Below the pieces are notes generated by a model. That model made no database searches. It was not told where the DNA came from and worked only from the letters and a program-made list of their open reading frames with translations. Below, piece after piece: positions 59,991-64,000 of a stretch of 64,000 nt of DNA. The translations under genes and the position numbers were made by a program. How positions within the stretch are numbered: the first letter of the stretch is position 1; every line of letters begins with the position of its first letter. Source of the DNA: Marisalimonas marina (GTDB lineage Bacteria > Pseudomonadota > Alphaproteobacteria > Puniceispirillales > Marisalimonadaceae); assembly GCA_038131365.1 (NCBI GenBank), contig JAYPPH010000005.1, positions 372,001-436,000 of the forward strand, written 5' to 3'.

Positions 59991-62164
59991 TATCTTAGAT
60001 TTTTATTTAGTGCTTTACTAATTTCTTTAGGTTGCCATTGATAAGCACCTAAATTTCTAAAGTTAAATGTTAAATAAATAGAATCTTCTGGTATTAAATC
60101 TCTATCAACTACACCACCTGAACTTTTATATTGGAATAATATAGTTAAACAGTTTCCAAACATATAACCACTTCCAGTATATTCTAAACCTAATGTTTCA
60201 GAAATCATTTCTTCATTGTTATTACTTAAATCATAAGTTCTTGAGTAACTTGTTTTCCAGTTAGAAAAGTTTTTTGAAATACCTAATGCCAATTCTTCTC
60301 TATCTATTCCGTTAGAAATGAAATTACCATCTACAGAACTATGCCTTGCTGAATAATTCCATCCATTTATAGAGCCATTAAAAGTAAAGTCTGAAGTATC
60401 AGATTTAAAATTATGATGGTTATATAATGAAAACCATGAAAAATTATAATAAGAGTTTGGGTTCCAATTGATAGAATTTATTAAATGGGATTGCCTATTA
60501 TCATTGGCGGTAGAAATATTTTTTTGTGTTCCACTTATTCTCTGACTTTGGCCAATAAAAAAATTAAGTTCACCCAATCCTTCTGTCATAACATATGTTG
60601 AAATACCAGCATTTATTCTGTCACTTTGTTGAATATTATCTCTTCCTTGATATTGATTATTTAAAAACAAATTTGCTTGGTCTAATCTAAATTCAGCTGA
60701 GTCTCTATTGGGTACTTCATCGGTCCGGTCAGAAGAAATTACAGAGCTGAATTGAATTTTAGGCTCAATTACAACTCCAATATCTTCGTTTATAATGCCA
60801 TATTGATTACTAGCTGCTAAAGAAAACCCTGAAGAAAATCTATCAACGTACTTGTTATCATTAGTATCTGTTGATGGCCTACCTTGAATAGAGTACAAAT
60901 CTAAGCCAAAGTTTGCATCAGCTTCTAAAACAATATTTTCTAGATCAAACTTTTTGTTAATTTGGCCCAAACCTGACCATCTTTTAATATCATAACCTTC
61001 ATCATTAGAAATTGAGTGGGCATTTAATTTGATATCATAATTATAATTATTATTACTATCAAATATATGGTGAGATACTGAAGGGGCTAAAACAGGTTCA
61101 TTATTGCTGCTAGTTTCGTCAAGATTTTGTATATTATATATTTCAATACTTGAAATTGAGTTTTGTTTTATTTTTTCTAAATTGATATAACTCTTGTATC
61201 TATCACTTCCATCAAATCCATATCTTCTCATGAAAGTTTCTTGATCAGCATACTTTCCTTCAATTGTCATTTTCCAATTATTATCCAAATTAGATTTTGC
61301 TTTTAAATTTATACCAAAAACATTATCTCCATTTGATTTATTAGTATCTAAATTGCCTTTAAAAATATTTGTTTCTAATGATGAGTTCTCATATTCTTTT
61401 CTAATATTTAGTTGGTCAGCATGACCTGTTTTACCATTTTGATGAGTTGTAAAAGTCATATCCCATGTTGGATCATTTTCAGGTGCATAATAATAAGGAA
61501 CTTTGATATGAAATCTATTTTGTTTAGAATATCCATATACAGGTGTCAAAAAACCTGATCTTCTCTTAACTGTCCAGTCTGGAAAGCTTAGATACGGGAG
61601 ATAATAGACTGGAATAGAAAATATTTTCATTACAGGATGTTTTAAATAAATAGTTTGTGTGGCAGGGTCATGTTTAACCTGCTTTGTTTCTATCCTCCAT
61701 ATAGGTTTTGAATTTTTTTTAAAATCACATTCACACGCTGTATAAACACCTTCTTTAAAATAGCTTTCACCAGAGTCAATTTTTTTTAAACTCGTTGCTT
61801 TAATATAAGATTTGTCATTCAGCTCACCATATAATGGAATTGCCACAACAGATTTAAATTCATTAGTTAACACAACGCTTTCAGATGTATAAATTGAACC
61901 ATCTTTTTCTTTTAATATTACATTTCCTGTTGCAATTGCTTTATCTAAGTTTTGATCATATTCAACTTTATCTGCTGTTATTTGACGATTGTTATTCGTA
62001 ATTACCACGTTGCCAGAAGCAACCATTACTTTTGTTTTTTCATCAACTTTAAGCTCATCACTTGAGAAATTAACATCATTTGATTGAGTCTGATTATTAT
62101 TAGCACCTATTGCATTTCCACTAATAAAAAAAATAAAAAATAAAATGATTTTAATATATTGCAT
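59987..62164 (-). CDS. lptD: LPS-assembly outer-membrane protein LptD
   Basis: The outer-membrane beta-barrel that inserts lipopolysaccharide into the outer leaflet. A signal peptide (about residues 1-20, ending NAIGA) precedes the periplasmic beta-jellyroll (OstA) domain with MVASGNVVITNNNRQITADKVEYDQ (key residues G-N-V, I-x-A-D-x-V-x-Y). CEC near residue 145 and a few other Cys residues may form the domain-linking disulfides. The rest is the barrel, ending in QPKEISKALNKNLRY. Its length, 725 residues, is normal. It indicates an LPS-bearing outer membrane. Confidence 0.93.
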   Translation of the reverse strand: MQYIKIILFFIFFISGNAIGANNNQTQSNDVNFSSDELKVDEKTKVMVASGNVVITNNNRQITADKVEYDQNLDKAIATGNVILKEKDGSIYTSESVVLTNEFKSVVAIPLYGELNDKSYIKATSLKKIDSGESYFKEGVYTACECDFKKNSKPIWRIETKQVKHDPATQTIYLKHPVMKIFSIPVYYLPYLSFPDWTVKRRSGFLTPVYGYSKQNRFHIKVPYYYAPENDPTWDMTFTTHQNGKTGHADQLNIRKEYENSSLETNIFKGNLDTNKSNGDNVFGINLKAKSNLDNNWKMTIEGKYADQETFMRRYGFDGSDRYKSYINLEKIKQNSISSIEIYNIQNLDETSSNNEPVLAPSVSHHIFDSNNNYNYDIKLNAHSISNDEGYDIKRWSGLGQINKKFDLENIVLEADANFGLDLYSIQGRPSTDTNDNKYVDRFSSGFSLAASNQYGIINEDIGVVIEPKIQFSSVISSDRTDEVPNRDSAEFRLDQANLFLNNQYQGRDNIQQSDRINAGISTYVMTEGLGELNFFIGQSQRISGTQKNISTANDNRQSHLINSINWNPNSYYNFSWFSLYNHHNFKSDTSDFTFNGSINGWNYSARHSSVDGNFISNGIDREELALGISKNFSNWKTSYSRTYDLSNNNEEMISETLGLEYTGSGYMFGNCLTILFQYKSSGGVVDRDLIPEDSIYLTFNFRNLGAYQWQPKEISKALNKNLRY

Positions 62165-62214
62165 TTTAGCTCTTGTTTTAAAAAATCATAGCAAGATTAG
62201 AATATACGCCTCAA

Positions 62215-63675
62215 CTATGAATACAAGACCTTTCCTGGGTTCATAATCCCTTTGGGGTCTAATTGTTTTTTTATAATCGTCATTAAGGAATAAGCAGCTT
62301 CGTTTTTATGACTCTTTAAATTATGCCTCTTTAATTGACCAATTCCATGTTCAGCGGAAAACGATCCATCATACTTATGAACAATTTTATATAATTCAGT
62401 GGTTAAATCGGAACCTTTACCTTCAAAGCCATCAGGAAAAGATCCATTACCAAATACATTGTAGTGCAAGTTACCATCACCAAGATGGCCAAAATAGATT
62501 GTTTTTAAACGAGGCAAAAAATTTGTAATCATTATTTGAGCTTCTTTATGGAAGCTTTCTATTGATTCAACAGGTAGAGAAATATCATGCTTTAGACACT
62601 TCAATAAGTTAGAATTTTCAAGTTCTTTTTTTTCTGATTCAGCTGCAGCTTCTCTTATGGACCATAATGATTGACTTTGAGATTTGTTAGTACAAATTGT
62701 GGCATTAGAAATTAAATTTAGTTCAAGACATTCCTCAAGAACATTTTCTATAGTTAATATTATAGGAAGTATACCGTCTGAATTCGGGGTAATCTCTGTT
62801 TTAGAAAAACTTGATATATCAATTAAAACACCCATTTCAGGTAGGTCATCAAATGGAAGTTTAATATTCTCAATATTATTATTTGCAACTTCCCAAAATA
62901 CCTTGGGCATTAGTTCAAATGATTCTATTCTGTCTGGAAAATGAGAGTTGAAAATATTTAATAGTTCTACTGCATTAGAAATTTTATCAGCTTCTACAAA
63001 AACTGTTGTAATTGTTTTGGGTAGCTGAAAAAGTTTTAAAGTTGCTGCTGTTATAATTCCTAAAGTACCTTCTGCACCTATAAAAATATTTTTTAGATCA
63101 TATCCTGTGTTATCTTTTTTTAATTCAGATAGGAGATTCATTATTTTGCCATCTGGCAAAACGACTTCTAATCCCAAACATAATTCTCTTGTATTACCAT
63201 ATTTAAGAACATTTACTCCACCAGCATTTGTTGAGAGATTCCCGCCAATCATACATGATCCCTTTGCTCCTAAACTTAATGGGAAAAATAAATCTTCTTT
63301 TTCAACTAATTCATGTATCTGAGATAAAATCATCCCAGATTCTACTGTAATTGTCTGTGCTTTTTTATTGAATTGGCGTACTTTATTCATCTTTTCTAGT
63401 GAAACAATTATTGAGTTTCCACTTTGATCAGGAGTAGCTGCTCCACATAAACTAGTATTACCTCCTTGAGGAACAATAGAAATATTATTTTCGTACGCAA
63501 ATTTAACTATGGCTGAAACTTCTAATGTATTTGTCGGTCTTAATATAGCTGCTGCTTTACCAGTATATTGACCTCTCCAGTCATTTATATATTTTAAGTG
63601 TTCTTCTTCTTTAAATAGAGGTGGATTTTTTAGTTTTAAATTTTTAATTTCAACACTTAAGTCTTTAGCTTGCAT
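62215..63675 (-). CDS. GlcD/D2HGDH-type FAD-linked 2-hydroxyacid dehydrogenase
   Basis: A flavoprotein of the vanillyl-alcohol-oxidase fold. The FAD-binding half has VPQGGNTSLCGAATPD, GSCMIGGNLSTNAGGVNVLKYG and FIGAEGTLGIITAATLKL. The C-terminal cap has YFGHLGDGNLHYNVFG (zinc or substrate His residues) and AEHGIGQLKR. At 486 residues it fits the D-lactate, D-2-hydroxyglutarate and glycolate dehydrogenase group; which acid it oxidises cannot be decided from sequence. It lies 17 bases after tsaC on the same strand, with lptD 50 bases further on. Confidence 0.9.
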   Translation of the reverse strand: MQAKDLSVEIKNLKLKNPPLFKEEEHLKYINDWRGQYTGKAAAILRPTNTLEVSAIVKFAYENNISIVPQGGNTSLCGAATPDQSGNSIIVSLEKMNKVRQFNKKAQTITVESGMILSQIHELVEKEDLFFPLSLGAKGSCMIGGNLSTNAGGVNVLKYGNTRELCLGLEVVLPDGKIMNLLSELKKDNTGYDLKNIFIGAEGTLGIITAATLKLFQLPKTITTVFVEADKISNAVELLNIFNSHFPDRIESFELMPKVFWEVANNNIENIKLPFDDLPEMGVLIDISSFSKTEITPNSDGILPIILTIENVLEECLELNLISNATICTNKSQSQSLWSIREAAAESEKKELENSNLLKCLKHDISLPVESIESFHKEAQIMITNFLPRLKTIYFGHLGDGNLHYNVFGNGSFPDGFEGKGSDLTTELYKIVHKYDGSFSAEHGIGQLKRHNLKSHKNEAAYSLMTIIKKQLDPKGIMNPGKVLYS

Positions 63676-63692
63676 TTTATTCCTAAATTAAA

Positions 63693-64000
63693 TTAATTTT
63701 TATATGATGCTCTTTTCAAACGATCATTTATAGCAACGCCAATACTTTCATTAGGTATAGGCATTACTTGTATATTTTTTACCCCCAGTGAATCTAAATA
63801 CCTTAAACCTGAATATAGCAAAAAGCAGGCTTGAAATAAATTCTTAGTTGGACTTAAGTTAAACAGGTTTTTATGTTTCTGCAATGATTTTGGAGTGCTT
63901 CCAAACGTTAACCATCCACTATTTTCCATAATTGTTTTTTGATTAATAAAAACATTAGCTTTCGGAGAGTAATGACTTTTTAGCTGTCCAGGAGAAATCA
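63693..64000 (-). CDS. tsaC: Threonylcarbamoyl-AMP synthase TsaC/Sua5, 3' part
   Basis: The C-terminal part of a long-form Sua5/TsaC, which makes threonylcarbamoyl-AMP for the t6A37 modification of ANN-decoding tRNAs. The frame is open through the right edge, so the start and catalytic YrdC domain lie outside the window. SPGQLKSHYSP is the conserved linker that covers the active site. NLSPTKNLFQACFLLYSGLRYLD and MPIPNESIGVAINDRLKRA are the Sua5 C-terminal domain. The ATG at 63929 is internal and not the true start. Confidence 0.9.
   Translation of the reverse strand, partial: ISPGQLKSHYSPKANVFINQKTIMENSGWLTFGSTPKSLQKHKNLFNLSPTKNLFQACFLLYSGLRYLDSLGVKNIQVMPIPNESIGVAINDRLKRASYKN

Noticed and set aside
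1..64000. tRNA genes, rRNA genes, CRISPR arrays, prophage or insertion sequences
   Set aside because: I looked for cloverleaf-like conserved ends, spaced direct repeats, transposase or integrase motifs and terminal inverted repeats and found none. A tRNAscan or repeat search would be needed to exclude them fully.

Overview
This window is a strongly AT-rich, gene-dense chromosomal segment. The evidence points to a marine, free-living, flagellated alphaproteobacterium. Lineage markers are the circularly permuted two-piece ssrA (tmRNA) gene, an alphaproteobacterial-type SspB, proteins of the DUF2794 and DUF3126 families, an alphaproteobacterial M23 peptidase with bactofilins, and the carboxyspermidine route to spermidine. 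LptD, BamB and MreBCD/PBP2/RodA show a Gram-negative, rod-forming cell. PomA/PomB-like stator genes and rpoN argue against a SAR11-type non-motile cell. The exact lineage cannot be fixed from the sequence alone; an AT-rich pelagic group is my inference. I see no phage, insertion sequence, CRISPR array, rRNA or tRNA gene.

Layout. 1-4820: rlmE (3' end), guaB-rsmB-guaA. 5045-7179: small and poorly known genes (Ogt-like protein, a membrane-anchored protein, DUF3126, DUF2794). 7332-10667: yfgM-like, bamB, der. 10689-13437 (minus): pomA-pomB followed by a gene whose product resembles ribosome recycling factor. 13533-16210: DUF1566 exported protein, rpoN and small proteins. 16265-19229: an envelope module with an M23 endopeptidase (frameshifted), a tail-anchored protein and three tandem bactofilins. 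19231-22262: esterase, purU, trxB. 22267-27459 (minus): complete polyamine cluster speA, carboxy(nor)spermidine dehydrogenase, nspC, speB. 27579-31252: msrA, rpmJ, D-tartrate dehydratase, class I fumarase. 31281-32196 (minus): ssrA followed by sspB. 32280-40177: thyA-folA, mrp, hflK-hflC-degP, serB, miaA. 40286-43684: ilvB (frameshifted), ilvH, ilvC. 43778-51189: mreBCD-mrdA-rodA, an SbmA/BacA-like gene and a glycosyltransferase-like gene. 51186-54412: divergent glmU and glmS. 54461-59990: accessory stretch with a MORN/trypsin-like fusion, an XRE regulator, a broken yhbY, a photolyase-like protein with unusual domain order, DUF3429, two methyltransferase-like proteins and a 44-residue small protein. 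59987-64000 (minus): lptD, a GlcD-type FAD oxidase and the 3' end of tsaC/sua5.

Much of the window serves the cell envelope: elongasome, bactofilin/M23 module, LptD, BamB, GlmU/GlmS, SbmA-like transporter, HflKC and DegP. The rest is core nucleotide, amino-acid and polyamine metabolism plus trans-translation. Three genes (M23 peptidase, ilvB, yhbY) each carry one apparent single-base frame error. Two of these fall at short A runs, so either the sequence contains indel errors or the genes are really broken. The least explained signals are the RRF-like gene in the stator operon, the domain-swapped photolyase-like protein, the MORN-protease fusion, and two unlinked membrane proteins that share an N-terminal motif.
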